Assembly (NCBI RefSeq): GCF_900172355.1
Contig: NZ_FWFZ01000006.1
Span: 124,001-188,000 of the forward strand
Direction of reading: 5' to 3'
DNA: 64,000 nucleotides
Source: Roseisalinus antarcticus
Lineage (GTDB): Bacteria; Pseudomonadota; Alphaproteobacteria; Rhodobacterales; Rhodobacteraceae
The notes under the pieces are model-generated. The model was not told the origin of the DNA. It did not search any database and worked only from the letters and a program-made list of their open reading frames with translations. The translations under genes were made by a program, and so were the position numbers. Below, piece after piece: positions 1 to 8,300 of this stretch. Every line of letters starts with the position of its first letter. Positions within the stretch are counted from its first letter, which is position 1.

Positions 1-18
1 GCGGGCAGTGTCGGCGGA

Positions 19-61
19 ACGGTGGGACGACGCTCGGCTGCGCCATCGCCCCGCCCACCGT
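19..61. repeat. Inverted repeat at left edge
   Basis: Arms ACGGTGGG (19-26) and CCCACCGT (54-61) can pair around a 27-base loop. It lies just beyond the stop codon of the leftward gene ending at 90, so it may help terminate that transcript, but no T-tract follows on either strand. Nothing else is recognisable in 1-89. Confidence 0.3.
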
Positions 62-89
62 CCCTTGGGCGCGGCGCGGGCGGGCCGGT

Positions 90-1091
90 TCAGCGCATCC
101 AGAAGCCGTGCTTCTTGATCTGGTTGCGCAGCTTGCGCTCGGGGCGGGGGAGGTTGTCGCGATCGAACAGGGCGCGGACCTTTTGACCCCGGCCCTGGAA
201 CAGGAAGCGCTTGAAGGGTTCATGGCCCTTCAGCACCTTCTTGATCCGGTTGGGCGTGGCCGCCGCCTCGGCCACCTGCACCGCCCGGTCGCTTTCGCGG
301 GCGTAGAGCAGGGGCATCACCCGCCAGTGGCAGGTCATCTCTCCGTCGAGCCCGTCGAGCTCCGGCCCCGGCCGCCCGCCGCCGAAGGAATGGATGACGA
401 GCGGCAGGGCGACCTGGTCCAGCCAGGGGTCCAGGCTCTGGATCACCAGCTCTTCGGGCGGGTCGTCGCGGATCGCGGTGGCGTAGTCGAGGAACCGCCG
501 CCCGAAGGCCACCGGGTCGGCCCCGAAGAACCAGCCCGCGTTGAAATAGAGATACCGCTGCCAGTATTCGGCGGGCTGGCCGAGGTCGAGCGAGCTTTCG
601 AACTCCAGCCCGAACTTGTCGTAGAGCGACCGCCAGATCGCGGTGTAGCCGGGCCAGTAGAGCTCTTCCTCGGGCCAGGAGCCCTCGCGGCGCATGGAGG
701 CGGCGGGGCGGCTGAAATCGAAGGGCACGGTCTGCAGGTCGCCCAGCACCAGCGTGTCGCTGTCGAAGAACACGAAGGGCGCATCTTCGGGCATGGCAAG
801 CAGGCCCTCGATCTTGTTGCCGTAGGGATAGGCCGCGCCGAAGGTCCGGCTCTCGAAGGGGCGGATCTCGGCGCCGAGCTCCAGCAGGGCCGCGCGGACG
901 TCGCTGGCCATCCGCGGCTCCCCGGGCCAGAGCGGGCCGGGCTGCGGCTCCACCACCACCAGGCGGCCGGCGAAATCGGGGGTGTTGGCCCGCAGCGAGG
1001 CGGCGAACAGCAGCGCCTCACAGCCCAGACGGCCGGCCTGGCCGACCACCATGATATTGAACGCTTGGTCGTGGACTGGCTTTCGCGCCAT
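90..1091 (-). CDS. Glycosyltransferase-like protein (DxD motif)
   Basis: The gene encodes 333 residues from an ATG at 1091. The N-terminal part resembles a nucleotide-sugar-binding Rossmann-like fold (strand FNIMVVG near residue 11). An acidic FFDSDT motif sits at residues 108-113 (D110, D112), the position expected for the metal- and sugar-nucleotide-binding DxD of GT-A glycosyltransferases. There is no signal peptide or membrane segment, so it should be cytosolic. The C-terminus is rich in Lys and Arg (from about residue 280). The donor and acceptor sugars cannot be told from the sequence. It is transcribed away from the gene at 1178, with 86 bases between the two starts. Known: many alphaproteobacteria carry such GT-A-like proteins of undefined substrate. 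Enzymatic activity is inferred from the DxD motif alone. Confidence 0.6.
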   Translation of the reverse strand: MARKPVHDQAFNIMVVGQAGRLGCEALLFAASLRANTPDFAGRLVVVEPQPGPLWPGEPRMASDVRAALLELGAEIRPFESRTFGAAYPYGNKIEGLLAMPEDAPFVFFDSDTLVLGDLQTVPFDFSRPAASMRREGSWPEEELYWPGYTAIWRSLYDKFGLEFESSLDLGQPAEYWQRYLYFNAGWFFGADPVAFGRRFLDYATAIRDDPPEELVIQSLDPWLDQVALPLVIHSFGGGRPGPELDGLDGEMTCHWRVMPLLYARESDRAVQVAEAAATPNRIKKVLKGHEPFKRFLFQGRGQKVRALFDRDNLPRPERKLRNQIKKHGFWMR

Positions 1092-1177
1092 TATGGACCC
1101 ATCCGGCTGCTCTCGTCCGCGCAGTATAGGCTGTGCCCGGGGGCGGGGAAACCGGTGCCATTGTCCGGAGGAACAAT

Positions 1178-1714
1178 ATGCTCGAATTCTACCTGCCGTT
1201 TATCATCGGTGTCGCATTGGGTATCGATCCGACCGCCTCGGGCGGGGGCGCGACCGCCGCCCCCGACGAGATCGCGGCCCCGCTGGAGGACAATATCGGA
1301 CAGGGCTCGGGCGATGACGGCACCGGCCGCGCACCCGAGCCGCAGGTCGCGACGGGCAAGTTCACCACCGCGCTGGAGGTGCGGCCGATCCTCGGCATGA
1401 CCCAGGCCAACTGGGTCGCCGTGCGCGATTACAACGGGCAGGACCTGTTGTATTTCACTCATCTTCTCAGCTGGCGCTGCGGGCTCTGGGACATCAGCTA
1501 TGGGCTGAACGGGGCCCCGCCCGAGGAGGTGTTCCCGATGGAGCCGTGCTATCCGGACACCGCGTCGCCGAACGCGCTGGTGGCCTCCGAAAGCTATCTG
1601 CCCTACATCAGCCTGCCGGCGGGCAGCGTCGACAGCGTGACCGTCGCGATCACCTATGACGACGGCGGCACCGAAGAGGTGACATTCGAGCGGGCGCAGG
1701 TGCTGATGCCCTGA
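1178..1714 (+). CDS. Hypothetical protein, possibly exported
   Basis: This encodes 178 residues. I chose the ATG at 1178 because CGGAGGA (1166-1171) is a strong ribosome binding site about six bases upstream. A GTG at 1133 would add 15 residues with no such site. The N-terminus has a short hydrophobic stretch (LPFIIGVALGI), then a Gly/Ala/Asp-rich linker to about residue 55, then a compact domain containing a WRCGLWD segment and a second Cys in EPCYP, which could form a disulphide if exported. I do not recognise the family. It ends two bases before the stop codon of the convergent gene at 1717, so the two share a 3' region. Confidence 0.6.
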   Translation: MLEFYLPFIIGVALGIDPTASGGGATAAPDEIAAPLEDNIGQGSGDDGTGRAPEPQVATGKFTTALEVRPILGMTQANWVAVRDYNGQDLLYFTHLLSWRCGLWDISYGLNGAPPEEVFPMEPCYPDTASPNALVASESYLPYISLPAGSVDSVTVAITYDDGGTEEVTFERAQVLMP

Positions 1715-1716
1715 GC

Positions 1717-2187
1717 CTAGCGCCGGGTCAGATCGACGACCGAGGTCTCTTCGGTCCCCGCACGGGTCTGGCGGGTCGTCGCGATGCGCAGGCCGTCGCC
1801 GTCCAGCGGCACGAACTGGACCGCGGCGGTCTCGCCGTCTGCCGTGCCGCGCAGGGTCAGCGCGTTGTCGTCCGGCGTGCCGGTCAGCTCTTCGATCCTT
1901 GTGGTGGTGTTGGGCTCCACCCCTTGGCCGCGGGCGATCACGCTGCCATCGGGCTGAGGGGTCAGCAGCAGGCCGATCTCGATCCCGCCTTCGGGGATCG
2001 CGCAGCGGCCGGTGACGAAGGTGGCCGCGCCCTGCGGCTCCAGCGAGATGCGGCAGCGGATCGCGCCAGTGGTGCCGCCGCGCAGCATCTGGCCCGCCCC
2101 CTGCCAGTCGCCGTGCTTGGTGGTCACATCGAAGGCGGCCGCGGCGGGGGTGGCCAGACACAGGACGGCGAGGGCTGCACGGATCAT
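1717..2187 (-). CDS. Small exported protein, third gene of the pump cluster
   Basis: This encodes 156 residues with a clear Sec signal peptide (MIRAALAVLCLATPAAAAF, cleavage likely after AAA-A near residue 18). The mature protein is all-beta in character, with two Cys (in RCRIS and GRCAI) that could form a disulphide in the periplasm. Its ATG overlaps the stop of the MMPL transporter gene by four bases (ATGA, 2184-2187), so the two are translationally coupled and it is probably an accessory subunit of that pump. I do not recognise a family. Seen: signal peptide, overlap, Cys pair. Inferred: periplasmic accessory role. Confidence 0.65.
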   Translation of the reverse strand: MIRAALAVLCLATPAAAAFDVTTKHGDWQGAGQMLRGGTTGAIRCRISLEPQGAATFVTGRCAIPEGGIEIGLLLTPQPDGSVIARGQGVEPNTTTRIEELTGTPDDNALTLRGTADGETAAVQFVPLDGDGLRIATTRQTRAGTEETSVVDLTRR

Positions 2188-4337
2188 CGGGAGGACTCCT
2201 TGGGGCTGGCCCAGACCAGAAGGCTGGGAAACAGGAAGAGGTCGGCGACCAGCGCGAGCGCGACCGCCGAGGCCGTCAGTCTCGCGAAGATGCCGATCGA
2301 GGGCAACAGCGACAGCGCCGAGACCGAGAAGCCGAGGATCAGGATCAGCGAGGTGATGACCACCGGCGGCGTCACCGCATTGACGGCCGCGGCGATGGCC
2401 GCCGGCCCTTCGCTGCTCCGCCGCTCGATCCGCAGGCGGTTGAGCAGGTGGATCGTGTCGTCGACCGCGATGCCGAAGGCGATGGTCAGCGCGATGGCGC
2501 CGGTCAGCGTCAGCTGGGTGCCGGTCACGACCAGCCAGGCCTCGACCCCGAGGATCGGCAGCAGGTTCGGCACCAGCGATGCGAGCGCAAGCCGGACCGA
2601 ACGCATCAGCACCGCCGAGAGCACCACCACCAGCGCCACCGCGAGGTAGAAGGCCACGCGCAACTCGATCACCAGCCGGCTGACCTCGGTGAAGGACATC
2701 AGCGGATAGCCGGTAACCTCGGCCACGTCGGAGAGGCCGGCATTGGCCAGCTCGGTCTCCAGCCGTTGGGCGAAGGCGCGGGTGCCGTCCTCCTTGGTGC
2801 CCAGCGGCGCCGCCACCGGCAGCGCGAAGGCAGAGCCGTCCTCGGCCAGAAAGCGGCGGGTGATCGGGTTGGCGGCGTCGATCCGGTCGGGCAGGCTGAT
2901 CGGCTGCCCGTAGATCGCCCGGGCGACCGCGTCGATGCGCGTCCGGTCGGCGGGCTGCAGACCCGGCGCCGGGTCGGCAGCGGCCACCACGACATGGAGC
3001 CTGTCAGAGCCGGGCAGCTTGGCCTCGACCTCGGCCAGGTCGCGGGCGAAATCGGTGCCGCGCGGGATGTGGTGGGACATGTCGTAGCCTGGCCGGGTCA
3101 GCGTCGTCATCCCCAGCAGGATGACCAGCAGCGCCACCCCCGCGGCCCCGACAGGCCCGGGCCGCCGGAGCAGGCCCAGGGCCAGGCGGCGCACCGGGGC
3201 AAAGCTGTAGCCGGGCAGGCGCACGGGCCCCCGCGTCATCAGCCGTGCCATGGGCGGCACCATCAGCATCACCACCACGAAAACCAGCGCCAGCCCCACC
3301 GCGCCGACCCAGGCCAGGGTATTGAGCGTGGGCGATCCCACGAAGAGCAGCGACAGGAACGCCATCCCCGTGGTGATCGAGGTCAGGAACAGCGCGGGCC
3401 ATGTCTCGCGCACCGCCCGGGACATCGCGGCCGATTGCGCGGGACCGGGCGGCAGATCCCGGGCCGCCTTGCCGATGGCGTGGTAGAGATGCACCGTGTC
3501 CGCGAAGGTCATCACCACCAGCAGCGTGGGCACCATGGCCACGAGCGGATCTACCGGAATGCCCGCCGCGGTCTGCAGCCCCAGCGCCCAGGCGAGGCTG
3601 ACGATCGAGGGCACCGAACAGATCACCGCCGCGACCCAGGACCGGAACAGGATCAACGACAAGACCGCGCTCAGCGCCATCGACAGCGGCATCAGCCGTA
3701 TCTGGTCGCGTGCCAGCGCCTGTGACACGCCCAGGTGCAGCTGCGACAGGCCCACGCGGTGGACCGTCAGCGCGGGCGCGGCGGTCTGCAGCGCCCGCTC
3801 GAGCGCCGCGGTCCGGTCGTCGAGCGCCATGTCGTGGTCGGGCAGCACGGTGACCAGCGTCAGGCTGCGGTCCTCGGCCAGCATCTCTGGGGCCAGCGGC
3901 ACGGCGTCGTGCAACGCCGCCAGCCGGTCGGCGGGGGCCAGATCGTCAAGCGCGGGGCGGCGCAGGAAGGGCCTTTCGGGGTCCTCGGGATCGGGCAGCG
4001 AGAAGATCGAGATCACGCCGGTCACGCCCTCGGTCAGCTGCAGCTCGATCAGCAGGTCCTCGAGCGCGGAGAAGCTGCCGGGCGCCCCGAGGTCGTCGGC
4101 CACGACCGAGAGCACCGCGTCCCCGCCGACGGTGCCGAAGGTCTCCTGGAAACTGGCGAAGCGCTGGTAGGTTTCGGAGGTGCCCTGCAGGGTCCGCGAC
4201 AGGTCGCCCTGCATGCGGATCCCCGTCGCCGTCCAGCCGGCCAGAAGGGTCACGGCCAGGATCGCGAGCAGCTGCAGGATGTCTCTGGTCCGCGGGGTCA
4301 TTCGCGGCAGATAGGGCGTTCGCCGCGATCCGTCCAT
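2184..4337 (-). CDS. MMPL/RND-family transporter
   Basis: This encodes 717 residues, the usual size for an MMPL-type RND permease and much shorter than AcrB-type pumps. It has an N-terminal membrane helix (ILQLLAILAVTLLAGWTA), a large periplasmic loop, a block of about five helices with the signature FADTVHL (near residue 277), then a second loop and a second helix block with VDDTIHL (near residue 622). The paired Asp-containing motifs are the proton-relay signature of this family. It would use the proton gradient to move a lipid or peptide-like substrate out of the inner membrane. It lies between a periplasmic adaptor gene (87 bases upstream) and a small exported protein (4-base overlap). 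The ATG at 4301 (MTPRTRD) is an alternative start. It diverges from the giant LEPR-XLL gene, suggesting a role in its export or in envelope adjustment; that link is inference. Confidence 0.85.
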   Translation of the reverse strand: MDGSRRTPYLPRMTPRTRDILQLLAILAVTLLAGWTATGIRMQGDLSRTLQGTSETYQRFASFQETFGTVGGDAVLSVVADDLGAPGSFSALEDLLIELQLTEGVTGVISIFSLPDPEDPERPFLRRPALDDLAPADRLAALHDAVPLAPEMLAEDRSLTLVTVLPDHDMALDDRTAALERALQTAAPALTVHRVGLSQLHLGVSQALARDQIRLMPLSMALSAVLSLILFRSWVAAVICSVPSIVSLAWALGLQTAAGIPVDPLVAMVPTLLVVMTFADTVHLYHAIGKAARDLPPGPAQSAAMSRAVRETWPALFLTSITTGMAFLSLLFVGSPTLNTLAWVGAVGLALVFVVVMLMVPPMARLMTRGPVRLPGYSFAPVRRLALGLLRRPGPVGAAGVALLVILLGMTTLTRPGYDMSHHIPRGTDFARDLAEVEAKLPGSDRLHVVVAAADPAPGLQPADRTRIDAVARAIYGQPISLPDRIDAANPITRRFLAEDGSAFALPVAAPLGTKEDGTRAFAQRLETELANAGLSDVAEVTGYPLMSFTEVSRLVIELRVAFYLAVALVVVLSAVLMRSVRLALASLVPNLLPILGVEAWLVVTGTQLTLTGAIALTIAFGIAVDDTIHLLNRLRIERRSSEGPAAIAAAVNAVTPPVVITSLILILGFSVSALSLLPSIGIFARLTASAVALALVADLFLFPSLLVWASPKESSR

Positions 4338-4424
4338 CGACTTGTCCGTTTCCCTGTCCCGCGCACCGGCGCTCCCGCGGGCGCCCCGGGCCCGCGCAGC
4401 GGCGCCCGCACGGGCGCCCTGGGG
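4338..4424. repeat. GC-rich gap with three palindrome-related arms
   Basis: CGGGCGCC occurs at 4378-4385 and 4411-4418, and its complement GGCGCCCG lies between them at 4401-4408. The middle arm could pair with the left arm (15-base loop); pairing with the right arm leaves only two bases for a loop. A stable RNA hairpin between the adaptor and transporter genes would be expected, perhaps tuning their ratio. Confidence 0.4.
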
Positions 4425-5207
4425 TCAGCTTGGCGGCGCAAAGATGAGATCGCAACGCAGCCCGGCCGGCAGCACGAGGTCGGAATTGTCGAGCTCCAGC
4501 CGCAGCCCGAAAGTGCCGGTGGCCGCATCGAAGACCTGGTCGACCACCGTGACCACGGCCGCGTAATTGCCGCCGATCGGGTCTTCCGGCCGAACGGTCA
4601 GGGTGTCGCCCACGGCGACCGCCCCGTAATAGGAGATCGGCGGGAAAGCCTCGACGCGCAGCCGATCGACCCGCGCCAGGGTCAGGACATGGGTCTGTGC
4701 CTCGTGCATCTCGCCCACGGTCAGGCTGCGCTCGGTCACCACGCCGGACATGGGCGCGATCATCCGCTTCTGCTCCAGCCGCAGATCGGCCTCGCGCGCC
4801 TCGATTTCGGCCAGCTCACGGTCCATCCGGGCGGAGGCGAGCTCCTCTCGGGCGACATCCGCCTCCAGCCGCGCCTCGAGCGCCTGCGCGGCCGGGATCG
4901 CGCGATTCTCCGCCAGACGCTCGGCCCGCTCCGCCTGGCCTTCAAGGTAGTCCAGGCGGGCCTGGCGGGCGGCGACCTGGTGCGGATTGGCCGCGCGCGC
5001 ACGTGCGCGCTCAACTTTGATCGCCTCGATGGTTGTGTCCAGTTCCGCCAGCAGATCGCCCTTGGTCACCACGTCCCCGCGCGACACGTGCACCGCGCTG
5101 ACCAGCCCCTCCACCGGGAACGAAAGCTCTGCCGTTTCAGACGGTTCCACCAGGCAGAGCACGGGGTCGAGCACCTGTTGCGCGGCAAGGTGCACAGGCA
5201 TGCCCAA
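4425..5207 (-). CDS. RND/HlyD-type periplasmic adaptor; leader interrupted by a stop
   Basis: The open frame gives 260 residues from TTG 5207 (or 258 from ATG 5201). It contains a lipoyl-like half (SFPVEGLVSAVHVSRGD), a long Ala/Glu/Arg-rich coiled-coil hairpin (about residues 60-150), the second lipoyl half (MIAPMSGVVTERSL) and a beta-barrel with FPPISYYG and PAGLRCD. This is the membrane-fusion adaptor that joins an inner-membrane pump to an outer-membrane channel. As read, it lacks a signal peptide and neither start has a Shine-Dalgarno sequence. In the same frame upstream, ATG 5261 begins MKRSRSLF, then a TAA stop (5235-5237), then AISTWAFAALGMPVHLA, together a good signal peptide broken by one codon. 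The gene may therefore be inactive, read through or mis-sequenced. It heads the pump cluster. Confidence 0.75.
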   Translation of the reverse strand: MGMPVHLAAQQVLDPVLCLVEPSETAELSFPVEGLVSAVHVSRGDVVTKGDLLAELDTTIEAIKVERARARAANPHQVAARQARLDYLEGQAERAERLAENRAIPAAQALEARLEADVAREELASARMDRELAEIEAREADLRLEQKRMIAPMSGVVTERSLTVGEMHEAQTHVLTLARVDRLRVEAFPPISYYGAVAVGDTLTVRPEDPIGGNYAAVVTVVDQVFDAATGTFGLRLELDNSDLVLPAGLRCDLIFAPPS

Positions 5208-5277
5208 GGCCGCGAAAGCCCATGTTGATATGGCTTAAAAGAGGGATCTAGACCGTTTCATGTGACACTCAAGAGCA

Positions 5278-5306
5278 TTGACGGGACAGAAGGATTAACG
5301 AATAGG
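5278..5306 (+). promoter_or_regulatory. Candidate sigma70-type promoter for the giant gene
   Basis: TTGACG (5278-5283) fits a -35 element. After 17 bases comes AATAGG (5301-5306), a weak -10. The downstream leader to the ATG at 5366 is about 50 bases and includes GGGGG (5356-5360) as the ribosome binding site. The divergent adaptor gene shares this region of roughly 100-160 bases, so both promoters must lie here. Confidence 0.3.
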
Positions 5307-5365
5307 TTTCCCATTACGTTCTGAACGCCAGCATTTTTTAGCATGTTGAAGGTCCGGGGGTTAAG

Positions 5366-8300
5366 ATGGGTCGCGTCAAGCGGATAAGGTCGGGACTGCC
5401 CCTGACACCTTTTCGGGGCACGTCTCGGAGCCCCTTCGGTCCCATGTTTGCCGGACCGCGGCCCAGCACCACGATCACGCCGAAAACCCTCGCCGGCACC
5501 ACCGCGCTGTCGCGCGGCCTGCATGCCGACACGTTCGAGCCGCGGATCCTGCTGTCGGCGGATGTGCTGCCGGTGGCCGGCACGCTGGAGGTTCCGGGCG
5601 AGACCGACCTCTTCACCTTCGAGATCGCCGAGGAACGGCTGGTCGTCTTCGACTCGCTCACCTCCCGGTCCGACATCCTTTGGTCGCTCGAAGGCGCGGG
5701 CGGCGAGATCGTCGCGCCCACCCGCTTCGACCGGGCCGACGCGGCGGATGGCGGCGAGATCCTCGCCCTCGAGGCCGGCACCTATACCCTGACCGTCGAC
5801 GGGGTGGCGGATGCCACCGGGAATTATGCGTTCCGGATGCTGAACCTCGACACGGCCGTCGACATCGGCACCGGCGTGCAGGTGGCCGGCACGCTGGAGC
5901 AATCGGGGCTGGAGACCGACCTCTTCCGGTTCGACGCGGTGGCGGGGCAGGAGCTCTATTTCGACGCCCAGGCCGGCTCGGGCAACGTCGACTGGCAGTT
6001 GGTGGATGAAACCGGCGCAACCGCCTTCAGCTCGCGCGATTTCAACACCTCTACGGACGTGCCGCGCTGGCTGGTTCCCAGAACCGGAAGCTATACCCTG
6101 CTGATCGAGGGCAATTACGGAAATACCGCGGTCCGGGATTACGCCTTCACCATCGAGGTGCTGCAGGACAAGTCCGAAAGCTACACCGTCGGCGAAACGG
6201 TCCTCGACACATTCACCCAGCCCGGGCAACGCCACGAGCGGACCTTCACGCTCGCGGCCGACAAGACCCTGGTCTTCGACAACCTCTGGGGGGCGTCGAT
6301 CGACCCGCGGGTGACCCTGACCGGACCGCGCGGCGAGGAGTTCCGCAACGTCAGATTTGCCAGCATGGACTGGATCTACGGCGACCCCACGTTCGAGCTG
6401 ATCGCGGGGGACTATACGCTGACCTTCGAGACGCCGTCGGATTCGGTCGGCGAATACGGCTTCCGGTTGCTGGACATGGGCGCGGCCGAGGTCGTGTCCC
6501 TGGGCGAGACGGTCTCGGGGTATGTCGGCAACGGCGGCGTGGAGCAGATCCTGGCGCGACGGCCGTCCGAGGCACCGGGCGCCGCGGCGTCCGGCGACAG
6601 GATGCTGGTGACCGGGTCCGGCCTGTCGGTGGCGGAGGTGACGGACAGCGCCGCCCTGCAATCGCCCAGCTTCACGCTCGAGGCCTGGGTGCGCGACGAC
6701 AGCGACGGCACCCAGGGCGTGGTGCTCGGCACGTCGAGCAACACTTCGCTCTTCGGCGGCTTCGGGCTTTATGCCAGAAACGGCGAGATGCATTTCTACG
6801 TGGACGACGACGTCGCCGCCTCCGATCTCTCGGCGACGCTGGCCGATGGCTGGAACCACGTCGCGGCGACCTACGACGGCGCGATCATGCGGCTTTACCT
6901 CGACGGCACATTGGCCGGCGAACTGGCCTGGGACGGCGGCTATGCCGCGACGTCGGCCCCGCTGGGGATCGGCCACGTGGGCGGCAATCTGAAATTCAGG
7001 GGCGCGATCGACGACGTCCGGATCTGGAGCACCGCGCGCACCGCGACGCAGATCGCCAACAATTACCAGACGCGGGCGACGGGACCGGCGACCGGGCTTG
7101 AGCTGGCGCTGGGCTTCGACGAGGCCGAAGGCGGGGTGCTGACCGATGTGTCCGGCAACGGCCGCGACGGGACCCTCGCCAAGGGGCGCTCCACCGAGAC
7201 CCTGATCTATGCCGTCGACGTCACCGCCGGGGACAGGCTGATCCTCGACGCGACACATTCCGGCAACGTGCAATATCGCCTGATCGGCCCCGCGGGCGAG
7301 ACGATCTACAGCGTCCGCAGCCTGACGGATACCGGACCGATCGAGATCACCGACAGCGGCCGCCATACCCTGGTGATCGAGGGCTATCCCTACGAGACCA
7401 GTGCCCGGACGTTCGGCTTTACCGTCGCGCCCGAAACCACCCGGGACCTGACGCTGACCCTGGGCGGGCGGGTGGACGGAACGCTCGACGCGATCGGGCA
7501 GATCGATGCCTACGACGTGACGCTTGCGTCCGCGACCAGGCTTTACCTGGACGTTCTGACCCCGGACGGCTCGGTCGAATGGATGGTCCTGGGGGGCAAC
7601 GGCGTCAACACCGCCTGGACGGACTTCAGCCAGACCAACGGAACCTCGAACAACAGCGCACCATTCCTGGATCTGGCCGCGGGCAGCTACACGATCATGG
7701 TGCGGGGCGATATCGGCACCCTGCGCGATTACGCGTTCCGCCTGGTCGACGTCGCCGCCGAGGCGACCGCTTTCTCTTATGGCGAGGCGATCTCGGGCAC
7801 GCTGACACCGGGCACCGCCACCGCCTTCTACCGGTTCGAGGGCGAGGCGGGCGACCTGGTCTCGTTCAGCAACATCCCCGGCGCCGCGAACCTGCGGGTC
7901 GTGGATCCGCTTGGCCGCACCGTCTACAATCCGCAGGGGGGCGTCGCCCCCGATCCGCTGCGTCTGTCCTCCACGGGCACCTTCGAGGTCATGGTCGAAG
8001 GGCTGAACTACGGCAGCACGACCGATCCTTTCAACTACGGCTTCCAGGCCGACAAGACGGGCACCGACCCCGGCCCGGCGCTGACCGGCGAGACGATCGA
8101 GATCGGCGAAACGGTGGTCGGCGCCGTGACCGTCGGTGGCGAGACGGACGATTACATCTTCACCCTCACCGAAGAGACGGAGATCTATTTCGATGCCCTG
8201 AGCTACAGCGAGTTCTACACCCGCTGGTCGCTCGAAGGGCCGGACGGGCAATTGGTCAACGAGCGCTACTTCGTGTATTCGGATTCCAGCAATTTCGCGC

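Noticed and set aside
108-1400. 430-codon plus-strand frame opposite the glycosyltransferase
   Set aside because: Low-complexity translation; the opposite strand encodes a protein with a DxD motif and ordered secondary structure.
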